A stretch of DNA of 64,000 bases, taken from Succinimonas sp045124755. Lineage in GTDB: Bacteria; Pseudomonadota; Gammaproteobacteria; Enterobacterales; Succinivibrionaceae. The translations under genes and the position numbers were made by a program. Position 1 is the first letter of the stretch, and each line of letters begins with the position of its first letter. This document shows positions 44,756 to 54,195 of the stretch, in pieces. Below the pieces are notes generated by a model. It saw nothing but the letters and a program-made list of their open reading frames with translations. It was not told where the DNA came from and searched no databases. The DNA is taken from the NCBI RefSeq assembly GCF_045124755.1, contig NZ_JBGVMK010000096.1. One strand, written 5' to 3'.

Positions 44756-45151
44756 ATGCATTTCGATGACGATAACGAAATCGATGGCAATGTTCTTTAC
44801 TGGGGTGATCGCAAGGAACTCCCGGAGGGCTGGGAACGGCTTAATGACGAGACCGCTGATCTTCTCCTCTCCAAATCAAACGGGTGCAATCTCTGCGGGG
44901 AGTGGGTTATTGCTGCGGAAAAGGATTTTGACATGATCCTCGAAAAGTACGGCAAACGCGCTCATGTGGTGATGTTCCGGAAGGACATTCCCGATAGCCC
45001 GCGGGTTAATCCAAAGATTGGCACTTTTTACGATACGAATAAGAACCCGCTGGTGGTCGGAACCACCTTTGAGGAATTCGTGAACACCTGTAACAGCATT
45101 AACATATGCTGGGTCTGGATTGACTTTGCCGAGCTTCTGGCTGACGATTAG
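44756..45151 (+). CDS. Hypothetical protein sharing the FtsK-motor leader
   Basis: The 131-residue acidic protein has no domain I recognise. It starts MHFDDDNEIDG, carries CNLCGEW (a two-Cys pair) and a Trp/Phe/Asp-rich end (ICWVWIDFAELLADD). Met 44756 aligns with the FtsK gene's start in the duplicated leader; the longer frame from 44717 would read through that leader. The common leader strongly suggests it is expressed together with the FtsK motor; the relation between the proteins is unknown. Confidence 0.65.
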   Translation: MHFDDDNEIDGNVLYWGDRKELPEGWERLNDETADLLLSKSNGCNLCGEWVIAAEKDFDMILEKYGKRAHVVMFRKDIPDSPRVNPKIGTFYDTNKNPLVVGTTFEEFVNTCNSINICWVWIDFAELLADD

Positions 45152-45389
45152 AACCTTGCGGAATTCCCGGGCCTCTCCAAATCAAGATCCCGAATAAGAG
45201 CCCGGATCCTCTGACTTTTCCTGAAAATGCTCCCCCGCCGTGCCTGCCGCCTCTTAGGTTTTGGCCCTTGTAAACAATGGTTTACCGGGGTTTGCGGCGG
45301 GGATCAGGAATTTAAAGAACGCCCCATCAGGATGGCGCAGAAAGAGATGTCGTGTCACATAAGTTCGGCGTCAGGCCTTAGGCAGATGT

Positions 45390-46685
45390 TCAGTCTTTCA
45401 GGCAGCACAAGGGTACCACATATACGCCGTTATCCATCTGATAGGCAACCTTATTCTTCGTAACAACCATTAAAAAAGCAGGCCTTCCCGTTCTTTCCTG
45501 ATCAATATCAGCAGCAATCCTGATGAGGTTGTCTGCGGCCTTTTTTATGTCTGCTTCTGAGCCAAGCTTCACTTCTATCAAAGCCCAGGTTCCATCATTA
45601 AACTGAAGCACCGCATCCGCTTCTCTTTTCTTTGAATCACGATATTTATAAACATGAGCTCCTATGGCATCCGCATACACTCTAAGGTCATGCACCACCA
45701 GCGATTCGAATAAAAACCCAAATGTTGTAATATCCCGAAAGATCCCCTCCGGGGTAATGCCAAGCGCAGCAGCTCCGATGGACGGATCCGTGAAATGCCT
45801 GGTTTCCTTCGTTCTGATTGCCGTCTGGCTTCTTAAATTAGGATTCCATGCGGGAAGTTCCTCAATGACATATAAATTTCGCAGAGCGTTAAGATATTTG
45901 GCCAATACATCCTTATCAAAGGTCTCATCACTCCCCTTGCAATCCTCTAGAAGTGTTGTGTCCGCTGCAGGTATTGAAACATTTCTGGCATAGGATCGCA
46001 TAAGCTTCCTCGCCTTTTGTTCATCCCTTCTGAGGGGAACATCCCTGAGGGAAAAAATATCATCTGTAACAACAACCTCGAAATAATCCCGCGCCTGTGC
46101 CAACGCTACATCCCGTTCCTTGCCGATAGCGACGGGCCATCCTCCCCGACAGACATAGTACGCATAGTCATTGATATCCTTTTGGGACATTGCCGGAGCA
46201 AACCTGCCGTTTTTTAAATCAAGGAGTGACACCGTGCCGTTGCTGTCTCCTGTCTCATACAAAGACATCGTCCGCATCATTTTGCGAATAATCCTGCCAT
46301 TCCCCGTGTGTCTGCTGCTTTCATTATATGTCTCTATTCTGGTCTTATCTGTAACGCTGCCAGTGAGAATATACTGGCCGAACTCTCCGGTCTTATCCAC
46401 TTCATATTTCACCTGATCCCAGATAAATGATACATGTTGCCATTCATCAACAAGTATCGGTTTGGGACCGTAATTCAGAAAATTAGTCGGGGATATCTTA
46501 GCGAGTTCAATAAATGCATTCCTTGTATCAAGCGGCATGAGATCAATAACTGTCTGGGCATACCTCTTTGCCGTGGTTGATTTGCCACACCATTTAGGGC
46601 CTACAATCACTAAGGCTCCCTTACTCTTCAAGGTAAACTCAACCACACCATCGAATATTCTCCTGATATACATATTTTCGTTCAT
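45390..46685 (-). CDS. ATPase with C-terminal DUF4143 domain
   Basis: The 431-residue protein has an N-terminal P-loop (VIVGPKWCGKSTTAKR), Walker B-like PILVDEWQHV and the TGSVTDKT sensor, followed by a C-terminal DUF4143-type region with READAVLQFNDGTWALIEVK, resembling a PD-(D/E)XK nuclease fold. Proteins of this family are common accessory ATPases of uncertain role. The DNA just upstream (46761-47013) is the 23-bp repeat array, which could be its regulatory region. Beyond that array lies a decayed copy of the same gene's 3' end, so a tandem duplication preceded the decay. Confidence 0.8.
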   Translation of the reverse strand: MNENMYIRRIFDGVVEFTLKSKGALVIVGPKWCGKSTTAKRYAQTVIDLMPLDTRNAFIELAKISPTNFLNYGPKPILVDEWQHVSFIWDQVKYEVDKTGEFGQYILTGSVTDKTRIETYNESSRHTGNGRIIRKMMRTMSLYETGDSNGTVSLLDLKNGRFAPAMSQKDINDYAYYVCRGGWPVAIGKERDVALAQARDYFEVVVTDDIFSLRDVPLRRDEQKARKLMRSYARNVSIPAADTTLLEDCKGSDETFDKDVLAKYLNALRNLYVIEELPAWNPNLRSQTAIRTKETRHFTDPSIGAAALGITPEGIFRDITTFGFLFESLVVHDLRVYADAIGAHVYKYRDSKKREADAVLQFNDGTWALIEVKLGSEADIKKAADNLIRIAADIDQERTGRPAFLMVVTKNKVAYQMDNGVYVVPLCCLKD

Positions 46686-46760
46686 TCTTGCCCATACCGT
46701 CTTATTACAAAAGAAATAACAAAAAAGTTCTTTTTTATATACATGTTATTCTACCCACAA

Positions 46761-47013
46761 TCGGAAGAAAAAGCAAAATTAAATCGGATGAATATGAGAC
46801 TTTTTATCGGAAGATTGTTACGTTTTAGATCGGAAGAATGTACGGCATTTTGTCGGAGGATTGTTACATTTTAGATCGAAAGGATGCACAGCATTTTATC
46901 GGATGATTATTACATTTTAGATCGGAAGAATGTGCGGCATTTTGTCGGAGGATTATTACATTTTAGATCGGAAGAATGTGCGGCATTTTGTCGGAGGATT
47001 ATGATGTTTTCAG
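46761..47013. repeat. Eleven 23-bp units alternating in two types
   Basis: Eleven consecutive units of exactly 23 bp begin TCGGA (one TCGAA). From the second unit on they alternate: type A reads TCGGAAGAATGTGCGGCATT then TTG, type B TCGGAGGATTATTACATTTT then AGA. The higher-order unit is thus 46 bp. Units at the left end are the most diverged. There are no spacers, so this is not a CRISPR array. It lies 76 bp upstream of the ATPase start and could be an iteron-like binding array. Confidence 0.85.
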
Positions 47014-47035
47014 ACGCAGTTCTTTATCGCATTAC

Positions 47036-47290
47036 GTCGTTATCCATCCGCCAGCCAGGCAGCCTTATTCTCCGTAACAACCATTAAAAAAGCAGGCTTT
47101 CCCGTTCTTCTGATCAATATCAGCAACAATCCTGATGAGGCTGTCTGCGGTCTTTTTTATGTCTGCTTCTGAACCCAGCTTCGCTTCTATCAGAGCCCAG
47201 GTTCCGTTGCTAAACTTGCAGCACCGCACCCGCTTCTCTTTGAATCACGGTATTTGTTGCAGACCCGCATACACTCTGAGTGACATGCGC
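47036..47290 (-). pseudogene. Decayed 3' end of a second DUF4143-type ATPase
   Basis: About 250 bp here match the 3' end of the ATPase gene at 45390 (its 45426-45700 region), including the stretch coding IADIDQ...RPAFLMVV and WALIEVKLGS. Several small deletions and stops break the frame. The rest of the gene is missing. Gene, repeat array and fragment lie in the same order as expected after a tandem duplication. Confidence 0.75.
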
Positions 47291-47401
47291 CGCCCAAGAT
47301 TCAAATCGCAGGGAAGTTACGATTATCCGGCGCTGCCGAACATGCAGGCAAAAACTTTGGCCTGTATGAGACATGAGGTTACCTTCCCGAAAATACCGCC
47401 T

Positions 47402-48334
47402 TCAGGACTTCTGATGCCCGGAAGCCGCTCCCTTAACGGCATCCATAGTCTCGGACAGCCATTCCTGATAGCTGTCATAGGGGGCGGCGCTCCAGAAACA
47501 GAGCAGCTTGTCCAAAGTTTCCCGATCCCTGGCGATATCGGTGTTTTCATATTGCCGGGGATCCCGGTTAACGGTAACCCGATGGCGCTGATCTGCCCTG
47601 AAATCAATTCTGAAGATGCAATAGCCGGTCCAGCTGCGATGCGCAAAAAGAGTGTCGCCCTCCATGTACCAGAACCACTTGTCCTCCATCCCCCGGGGAA
47701 TATTTCCCCTGCGCAGGGCTGTCATCTGTTCCGGGGTGAATTCCTGTTCCAGAATAAAGGTGTCATGCAGGGCCGGCATGTCAAAGCTTTTCCAGTCTCC
47801 CCGGCAGGCAACGGCATACTCCGGAGCAAACCTCTTAAGAACGCTGATCCCCTCTTCTAAAAAACTGTCATCTATCACCGCAAAAACGATGTCAATTTTA
47901 TGGCCGGCAGCCAGAAAATCCCGGCAGGTCAGAATAGCGGTTTTCCATGCCTGTTCCAGAGGATACCCAAAGATGCCGGAGGAGATCAAAGGAAAGGCAA
48001 TTGAAGCGCAGCCGTTATCCAAAGCCAGTTCCAGAGAACGGCGATAAGCACTGCTGAGCGCACTGCTCTCCCCGTTTTTGCCCCCTCTCCATACCGGTCC
48101 CACTGCATGGATGATGTATTTGGCCTTAAGATCAAACCCCGGAGTAATAACTGCCGATCCGGTAGCGCAATGACCTATTTTGCGGCAGGCCTCCGTGAGC
48201 GAGGTGTGCCCCGCAGCTCTGAAGATGGCGCCGCAAACTCCGCCGCCGGCCCAAAGTCCCTCATTGGCCGCATTCACAATGGCATCTGAGGCTAACTCCG
48301 TGATGCTGATTTGTTTAATTTCAATGATGCTCAT
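47402..48334 (-). CDS. Macrodomain protein with C-terminal extension
   Basis: The 310-residue protein starts with a macrodomain (1-165) that binds or removes ADP-ribose. Motifs are AIVNAANEGLWAGGGVCGAI, the Gly-rich phosphate loop FPLISSGIFGYPLE, and a HAVGPVW segment. The second half (about 190-300) has Trp/Tyr-rich sequence (GMEDKWFWYMEGDTLFAHRS, CIFRIDFRADQ) that recurs in other macrodomain proteins but has no assigned function. It is a single minus-strand gene between the ATPase fragment and serS. Confidence 0.85.
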   Translation of the reverse strand: MSIIEIKQISITELASDAIVNAANEGLWAGGGVCGAIFRAAGHTSLTEACRKIGHCATGSAVITPGFDLKAKYIIHAVGPVWRGGKNGESSALSSAYRRSLELALDNGCASIAFPLISSGIFGYPLEQAWKTAILTCRDFLAAGHKIDIVFAVIDDSFLEEGISVLKRFAPEYAVACRGDWKSFDMPALHDTFILEQEFTPEQMTALRRGNIPRGMEDKWFWYMEGDTLFAHRSWTGYCIFRIDFRADQRHRVTVNRDPRQYENTDIARDRETLDKLLCFWSAAPYDSYQEWLSETMDAVKGAASGHQKS

Positions 48335-48471
48335 GGCAAAGATTCCCCGTTGCGGTTAAATGGAAATGCCTGACAAAGCGGCGGCAGGAAGGCCGGCTTT
48401 TCCCCGGATCCCCCGGTAAGCCGATTCCTGCTGCCGCCTGGTCTTCACCGCAGTCTGATTAAGAACAGACA

Positions 48472-48506
48472 AAAAAAGCGCCTCCTTGTATGGACACGCC
48501 TTTTTC
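48472..48506 (-). terminator. Probable terminator of serS
   Basis: On the minus strand AAAAAGGCGTGTCC pairs imperfectly with GGAGGCGCTTTTTT (one wobble, two mismatches) before a T-tract, about 30 nt after the serS stop codon. Confidence 0.55.
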
Positions 48507-48534
48507 ATTTTCCTGACTGTTTCTTCGCTTTTTC

Positions 48535-49839
48535 CTACGGCCTAATGACGGTAACGCCGTTCATGTACTTCCTGAGCGCCTCGGGCACCTCGATGGAGCC
48601 GTCCTCCTGCTGATAGTTTTCCATTACGGCTACCAAACAGCGGCCCACGGCGAGACCGGAACCGTTCAGGGTGTGCACCAGCCGGGTCTTTCCGGAAGCG
48701 TCTCTGAAACGCGCCTGCATTCTTCTGGCCTGGAAATCGGTGCAGTTGGAGCAGGAGGAAATCTCGCGGTAGGTGTTCTGAGCCGGCACCCAGACCTCCA
48801 GGTCATAGGTCTTGGCAGAGCTGAAGCCCATGTCGCCGGTGGAAAGAGCCACCACGCGGTAAGGCAGGTTCAAAAGCTGGAGCACCTCCTCCGCATCATG
48901 AGTCAGGCTTTCCAGAGCCTCCCAGGACTTGTCGGGATGAACAATCTGCACCATCTCCACCTTGTCAAACTGATGCATGCGGATAAGACCGCGGGTATCG
49001 CGGCCGGCGGAACCGGCTTCGGAACGGAAGCACGGAGTGTGGGCGGTGATCTTTATGGGGAGATCCTTTTCCTCCAGAATTTCATCCCGCACCATGTTGG
49101 TCAGGGGCACCTCGGCGGTGGGGATCAGGCAGAAATGCCGGTTGGCATTGTCCCCGTCGGCATTGCCGTCCAGTGATGTATGAAAAAGATCCTCGGCAAA
49201 CTTCGGCATCTGGCCGGTGCCGTAAAGGCTGTCCAGATTTACCAGATAGGGAACATAGCATTCGGTGTAGCCCTGCTTCTCCACATGGAGATCCAGCATG
49301 AACTGGGAAAGAGCCCGGTGCAGTCTGGCAATGTCGCCCTTCATTACCGCAAAACGCGCCCCGGAGATCTTCCGTGCGTTATCAAAGTCCAGCTCCTGGT
49401 GAAGCTCCTCGCCCAGAGCCACGTGATCCTTAACCGGGAAACTGAATTTCCGGGGCTCGCCCCAGCGTCTTACCTCGACGTTTTCAGTTTCGTCCTTGCC
49501 CACCGGGGTGGTATCGGAAGGAAGGTTGGGCACCGTGAGAGCATATTCTCTGATGTCAGCCAGCACCTTGTCCTGAGCGGCCTTGACCTGTTCCAGCTCC
49601 TCGCCGATCTTCTTAACCTGCTCCTTGACGGGAGCCACGTCTTCGCCCTTCTTCATGGCAATGCCGATGGACTTGGACAGGGAGTTGCGCTGAGCCTGAA
49701 GATCCTGGGTTTTTACCTGAAGCTCCCGGCGCTGCTCCTCGAGGGCCTCAAGCTTTGCAGTATCAAGAACAAAATTACGGGTGGCCAGACGTTCCCTGGC
49801 GAATTCTAGTTCCGTACGGAAATATTTGGAATCTAACAT
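48535..49839 (-). CDS. serS: Seryl-tRNA synthetase
   Basis: SerRS charges tRNA-Ser and also tRNA-Sec. The 434-residue protein opens with the tRNA-binding coiled coil (about 27-105: EALEEQRRELQVKTQDLQAQ and its antiparallel partner). Class II motifs follow: motif 2 FRSEAGSAGRDTRGLIRMHQ and motif 3 LNGSGLAVGR, with STGDMGFSSAKTYDLEVWVP between. All active-site elements look intact. It is a minus-strand single gene followed by a terminator-like hairpin. Confidence 0.97.
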   Translation of the reverse strand: MLDSKYFRTELEFARERLATRNFVLDTAKLEALEEQRRELQVKTQDLQAQRNSLSKSIGIAMKKGEDVAPVKEQVKKIGEELEQVKAAQDKVLADIREYALTVPNLPSDTTPVGKDETENVEVRRWGEPRKFSFPVKDHVALGEELHQELDFDNARKISGARFAVMKGDIARLHRALSQFMLDLHVEKQGYTECYVPYLVNLDSLYGTGQMPKFAEDLFHTSLDGNADGDNANRHFCLIPTAEVPLTNMVRDEILEEKDLPIKITAHTPCFRSEAGSAGRDTRGLIRMHQFDKVEMVQIVHPDKSWEALESLTHDAEEVLQLLNLPYRVVALSTGDMGFSSAKTYDLEVWVPAQNTYREISSCSNCTDFQARRMQARFRDASGKTRLVHTLNGSGLAVGRCLVAVMENYQQEDGSIEVPEALRKYMNGVTVIRP

Positions 49840-49981
49840 ACTATCACTGTTTTCCGGTTAAAAAAATCAGGGCCTCCGGGAACTTGCCCCCGAGCCCGCG
49901 ATCCTGAAATGCACCCCTGAATTATACTTTATCTCAGGTTTGTCATACAACCCGCCCGGATCCTCGCCGGGCCCCGCCCGC

Positions 49982-52900
49982 CTAAAGAACGGGCTTGTTC
50001 TCGGTGAAGGCCGGGGCATGCGGGCTCTCCCGCTCCGGCCGGGAGCCGGAGAGCTCCCTCATGTCATCCTCCGAAAGCCGAATCTCCTGCCCGCTCTTGG
50101 TGTTTTTGATGTAGACATCCATCTGGTTAAAGGCAAATTCGATGCCCAGCCGGTTAAACTCGTTATAGATTTCCGTATTCAGGGAGTCTATGGACGGGAA
50201 GTAATCGGCAATGTTCTTGATGTAGTACCGGAGAATCAGGTTCAGATTGCTCTCCCCGAAGCTCTGGAACAGCACATAGCTCTTAGGGGATTTCAGCACA
50301 TGGACATTGGCATCGGCAATGCGAAGCAGCGCCTCTTTGGCCGCCACTACGTCAGAACCGTAGGCGATCCCCATCTCCACCTGCATTCTGGTCAGACACT
50401 CATCGTTGAGAGACCAGTTGGTCAGGGGCGTGGTAATGAAGGCCCGGTTGGGCACCACGTAATCCCGCTTCTCAAAATCGGTAATGGTGGTGGCCCGGAT
50501 GCGGATCTTGGTTACCCGGCCACTGGTGCCGTTAATGGTGATAATGTCGCCGATTCTGATGGGCCGCTCAAAGAGAATGATAAGGCCGGAAACGAAATTG
50601 GCGAAGATTTCCTGGAGACCGAAGCCCAGACCTACGGAGAGAGCCGCCACCAGCCACTGAAGCCGATCCCAGGTAATGCCGATCCTGCTGGAGACAAAGG
50701 CCACGCAGATGGCAATGAAAATGTAGTTGAACACCATATTGATGGTGTAGCTCCACTTCTTGGCGTAGTCGCTCCAGCTGAACAGCACCACCTCCAGAAT
50801 ACCCGAAAAGTTTTTCACCAGCACCGCGGTCAGAAGAACGGCATAGCCCACGAACACCATGTCCATCATGGTAACCGTGGTGACGACGGATCCGTCCTGA
50901 GAGCTGAAGCTGTACAAGGTAATGGACTGCAGGTAATTTACCACCGCCAGAATGTCCTTCCACACCATGTAGAGGATGCTCACAAATATCAGGAACAAAA
51001 TATAGTTCACCGCCCGCTTGGATTTGCTGTTGATTTCGGAAATGGGCATCTTCTCGTCATCCAGGGGGGAGGACAGCTCCGCCAGATCATCATTCTTGAC
51101 TGCGATGCCGGCCTGCCTGTCCGCCTTGGCCTGCGCATAGGCCTCCAGCTTGCGCTGGTAGGCCATGCGCCGGGCCTGGAGCCGCATGGACCGCACCACC
51201 GTGGCATCAATGATCACATACACCAGCAGGATGTAGTAGGTCCAGATCAGCTTGCCGGCGATGATTACCGAGGAATAGTAATAGCCCAGGGCCGCCAGAA
51301 CGGGGATAGTAATGCAGGTGGCGGTCATAATAACGCTTTCGGTGCGGGACAGCAGGCTGAAATTCCCCTTGAAGCGCTCCCGGACGTCCCCGAAAAACGG
51401 AATCACCAGAATCAAAGGCAGCACGATCATGCAGATCTGCCCGATAACATCGTTGGCAAAGGTCTGAGGCTCCTTTTCTTTCCACACCACCAGAATCATG
51501 ATCACTGCGAACAGGAAAAACATGATCTTGCGGCGCCTGATGGAACGCGGGTTATAGATCATCTGGAACTGCACCTCGGAGATGCCGCCCTTGGCCCGGA
51601 GCTCGATCCACACCCAGGACATGAATGTCATGAGAGCCACGGTGGTGATAATGAGCCGGATCCCCCCTTCCGGATCCGTCAGGAAGGTCTCATCCGGGTT
51701 AAACACCAGAAGATCATGAGACAGGAGGCCCAGAATCACCGCCATAAGAGGAATGGGGGCGCACAGCAGAAAAATATAAAAGAGAGACTTGAAGGTATTG
51801 TAATGACTGTCCTTCCGGGGCGATCCGATAACCTTGTTTATGGCATCGATGCGGCTCTTGATATCCTTCCGGGAGCGCAAAAGAACATAGACCAGAAACA
51901 GCAGGGGAAGGCACTTCAGCACGGTTTCCGCCCTGAGGTTGGACAGGGAGAACCCCTCGAAGCTGAACCGGTTGTTGTTCCACTGGAGCTTCAGGGTTTC
52001 CGGAAACTTCTCCAGCCACTTCCTGCCGATATGCTTGGCCGAGGGCCGCCAGAAGAGAGCTTCCTTGATCTGAGCGTTCAGGTTGGCGCGGAGCTTTTCA
52101 TAAGCGTCGGCATTGGACTGAATGTTGACGGCCATGGAGAGCTCCTGGGAAAGCTGGCTCAGCTGTCCGGTAAGCAGGCTGGAGCGGAGCTTCATCTGCT
52201 CCCCCAGAAGCACCTTTTCCTTATCGGTAAGCTCGCCGGTAAAGCCGCTTCTCTTCCGGAGATAGTCAACATAGGCTTCAAAGCTGTTCAGGCTGTCCAG
52301 CTCCAGATTCACGTGATACTGCTCCAGCCGGATCTCCGAAATCAGATCCGTCAGGTTGGGAGGAAGGTCTATAACCGGCACAATGTTCTTCTTGTTAAAC
52401 AGGATCTGCACCAGATACTCGGAATTCTTAAAATACTGAATCTGCCCCGCCATATCTGATTCGATGACCCGGATGCGGTCAAGCACGGCGGAGAGATCGC
52501 TGTTGATCTTCTTAAAATGGTTGATCTCCGCGATTCTCTGGTTTCTTCTGTCCAGATCCTCCCGGTTCTTCTCGGTAATATATTCGAAAAGAACATTGCC
52601 GCCCCGGAGCTCCTTCTGCTGATCCTCCAGCGCCTGGGCCTGCTCCTGGGTTTCCTGATTCCGGAGCTTTATCAGGGCATCCTCTGATAACTGAATGAGC
52701 TTTTCGGTATGCTCCGAAAGCCGGGTATAGACCATGAGCCGGCCCTTGAGGTACTCGCTGATCTCATTGGCATTGGCCAGCATGAACTGAGACATCACCT
52801 GGCGGTGCCCCAGATAGCTGAGCTCCGCCTGGAGGGCCATGATTTCAGTTCTGCGGGGGGCCTGGGAAGACTTGTCGGAGAGGCGGTTATTGATTTCAAT

Positions 52901-53422
52901 AGTGCGATCAGTAATCTCAGAGGCGGTTTCCTGCGCCCGGTGCGGCATCTGGTTGCCGCGTTCAATGTATTTGGCGTAATCATCCCGGGCATTGGTGTAC
53001 TGGTTTTTCAGGGTGGTGAGATAGGTTTGCAGGAGAATAAGCTCATCCTTGCTGAGGTGTGGGAGGCTCTTTTCCAGATCCATAAGCTGCGCCCCGCCCA
53101 GAGCGCCGGTGGCATCCTCCAGAAACAGCTTGTTCTTGTCCCGGAGTCCCTGCATGCCGGTGCGCCACATCTGGAATCGCTGAATCTTTTCATCGAATTC
53201 CAGCACCTTCTGATAATCGGCAATCACCGCCTTGTCGGCATCGGTAAGCTCGGAGCCCTTGCGCTCCAGATCGGCAATTTCCTTCCGGATGGCCTCCATG
53301 GTCTTTCCGACGTTGGCGGGATCGGCGGCGCCTATTTCCACCCCCTGAGCCGCTCCCATAATCAGCGTAAGCGCCAGGACAGCCAGCGCCGGGATTTTCA
53401 GAAAAAATTTCAGAAAAGACAT
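49982..53422 (-). CDS. mscK: MscK/KefA-type mechanosensitive channel
   Basis: The 1146-residue protein has the plan of MscK: a signal peptide, a large periplasmic coiled-coil domain (about 30-480), about eleven membrane helices, and the C-terminal MscS-like channel. The pore helix region reads ALSVGLGFGLQEIFANFVSG, then LIILFERPIRIGDII, followed by the beta domain (TTITDFEKRDYVVPNRAFIT) and the alpha/beta end. It lies 142 bp upstream of serS on the same strand. It releases solutes on hypo-osmotic shock in known relatives. E. coli MscK and MscM are similar, so the choice of name is not certain. Confidence 0.9.
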   Translation of the reverse strand: MSFLKFFLKIPALAVLALTLIMGAAQGVEIGAADPANVGKTMEAIRKEIADLERKGSELTDADKAVIADYQKVLEFDEKIQRFQMWRTGMQGLRDKNKLFLEDATGALGGAQLMDLEKSLPHLSKDELILLQTYLTTLKNQYTNARDDYAKYIERGNQMPHRAQETASEITDRTIEINNRLSDKSSQAPRRTEIMALQAELSYLGHRQVMSQFMLANANEISEYLKGRLMVYTRLSEHTEKLIQLSEDALIKLRNQETQEQAQALEDQQKELRGGNVLFEYITEKNREDLDRRNQRIAEINHFKKINSDLSAVLDRIRVIESDMAGQIQYFKNSEYLVQILFNKKNIVPVIDLPPNLTDLISEIRLEQYHVNLELDSLNSFEAYVDYLRKRSGFTGELTDKEKVLLGEQMKLRSSLLTGQLSQLSQELSMAVNIQSNADAYEKLRANLNAQIKEALFWRPSAKHIGRKWLEKFPETLKLQWNNNRFSFEGFSLSNLRAETVLKCLPLLFLVYVLLRSRKDIKSRIDAINKVIGSPRKDSHYNTFKSLFYIFLLCAPIPLMAVILGLLSHDLLVFNPDETFLTDPEGGIRLIITTVALMTFMSWVWIELRAKGGISEVQFQMIYNPRSIRRRKIMFFLFAVIMILVVWKEKEPQTFANDVIGQICMIVLPLILVIPFFGDVRERFKGNFSLLSRTESVIMTATCITIPVLAALGYYYSSVIIAGKLIWTYYILLVYVIIDATVVRSMRLQARRMAYQRKLEAYAQAKADRQAGIAVKNDDLAELSSPLDDEKMPISEINSKSKRAVNYILFLIFVSILYMVWKDILAVVNYLQSITLYSFSSQDGSVVTTVTMMDMVFVGYAVLLTAVLVKNFSGILEVVLFSWSDYAKKWSYTINMVFNYIFIAICVAFVSSRIGITWDRLQWLVAALSVGLGFGLQEIFANFVSGLIILFERPIRIGDIITINGTSGRVTKIRIRATTITDFEKRDYVVPNRAFITTPLTNWSLNDECLTRMQVEMGIAYGSDVVAAKEALLRIADANVHVLKSPKSYVLFQSFGESNLNLILRYYIKNIADYFPSIDSLNTEIYNEFNRLGIEFAFNQMDVYIKNTKSGQEIRLSEDDMRELSGSRPERESPHAPAFTENKPVL

Positions 53423-53478
53423 AAAAGACCCGCCCTAAAAACAGTCAAAAAAGCGTCCCGCCTCCCGGCCGGAAGGCC

Positions 53479-54168
53479 TCAGAGCCCCGCCCATTTCGCA
53501 GCCAGAGCTAGCGCCGGAGCCCACAGGAGAGCCGGAAGGAAGTCAGAGGTTTTCACCTTCCGGAGATTAAGAAGTCCCAGAGACGACATCATGATAAGAA
53601 TGCCGCCCGTGCCGGTAATGCCGGCCAGAAGATAATCGGGGATCATGCCCCGGGCCGTCCAGGCTCCCAGATAAAACGTTCCCTGCCATAATACCAGAAC
53701 CGGAGCCGTCAGCATGATGGCATAGCCGTAGGCAGATCCCAGAGCCAAAGCCGTAATGAAGTCCATGCTGGCATTAAGGTAAAGCATGGAGTGATCGCCC
53801 TGGAGAGCGCTCTTCATGGGGCCCACTATGGAAAGCGTTCCGACGCAGAAAAGAAGCACTGCCGTGACCACGCCCTCCGCGGTTCTGCCGCCTCCGGAGG
53901 CAAACCGCCCGGCCGCCCGGTTCATCCGCTCATGAAGATCCAGAAAGGTTCCGGTTACTCCGCCCAGAGCCAGGGCCATCAGGAGAATGATCATGCTGCC
54001 GCCGCTCTTAAGCGCGGACAGAGCCATTTCAGCGCCCGCCACCAGAGCGATCATCCCCACGGCGGTGAACAGAGTGTCCCGGTATCTTTCGGAAAACCGT
54101 TCTCCGATAGCCGCTCCGGCTGCCGCGCCGAGAATAATCGCCCCGGCATTTACCATGGTTCCCAGCAT
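53479..54168 (-). CDS. DUF554 family membrane protein
   Basis: The 229-residue protein matches DUF554 (YdfK-type), an integral membrane family of unknown function: TMVNAGAIILGAAAGAAIG at the start, then VGMIALVAGAEMAL, LGGVTGTFLDLHER, FCVGTLSIVGPMKSAL and MDFITALALGSAYG. About seven hydrophobic segments are visible. It lies 27 bp after rapZ and 56 bp before mscK, so the three may be one transcript. Confidence 0.85.
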   Translation of the reverse strand: MLGTMVNAGAIILGAAAGAAIGERFSERYRDTLFTAVGMIALVAGAEMALSALKSGGSMIILLMALALGGVTGTFLDLHERMNRAAGRFASGGGRTAEGVVTAVLLFCVGTLSIVGPMKSALQGDHSMLYLNASMDFITALALGSAYGYAIMLTAPVLVLWQGTFYLGAWTARGMIPDYLLAGITGTGGILIMMSSLGLLNLRKVKTSDFLPALLWAPALALAAKWAGL

Positions 54169-54195
54169 CAGCGTGTCCCGATCCTGCTAACTCTG

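Noticed and set aside
46761..47013. CRISPR array
   Set aside because: Units are contiguous and there are no unique spacers; it is a tandem repeat.
49940..52459. 839-codon plus-strand frame
   Set aside because: It is the antisense shadow of the MscK-type channel gene, whose motifs are unmistakable on the minus strand.
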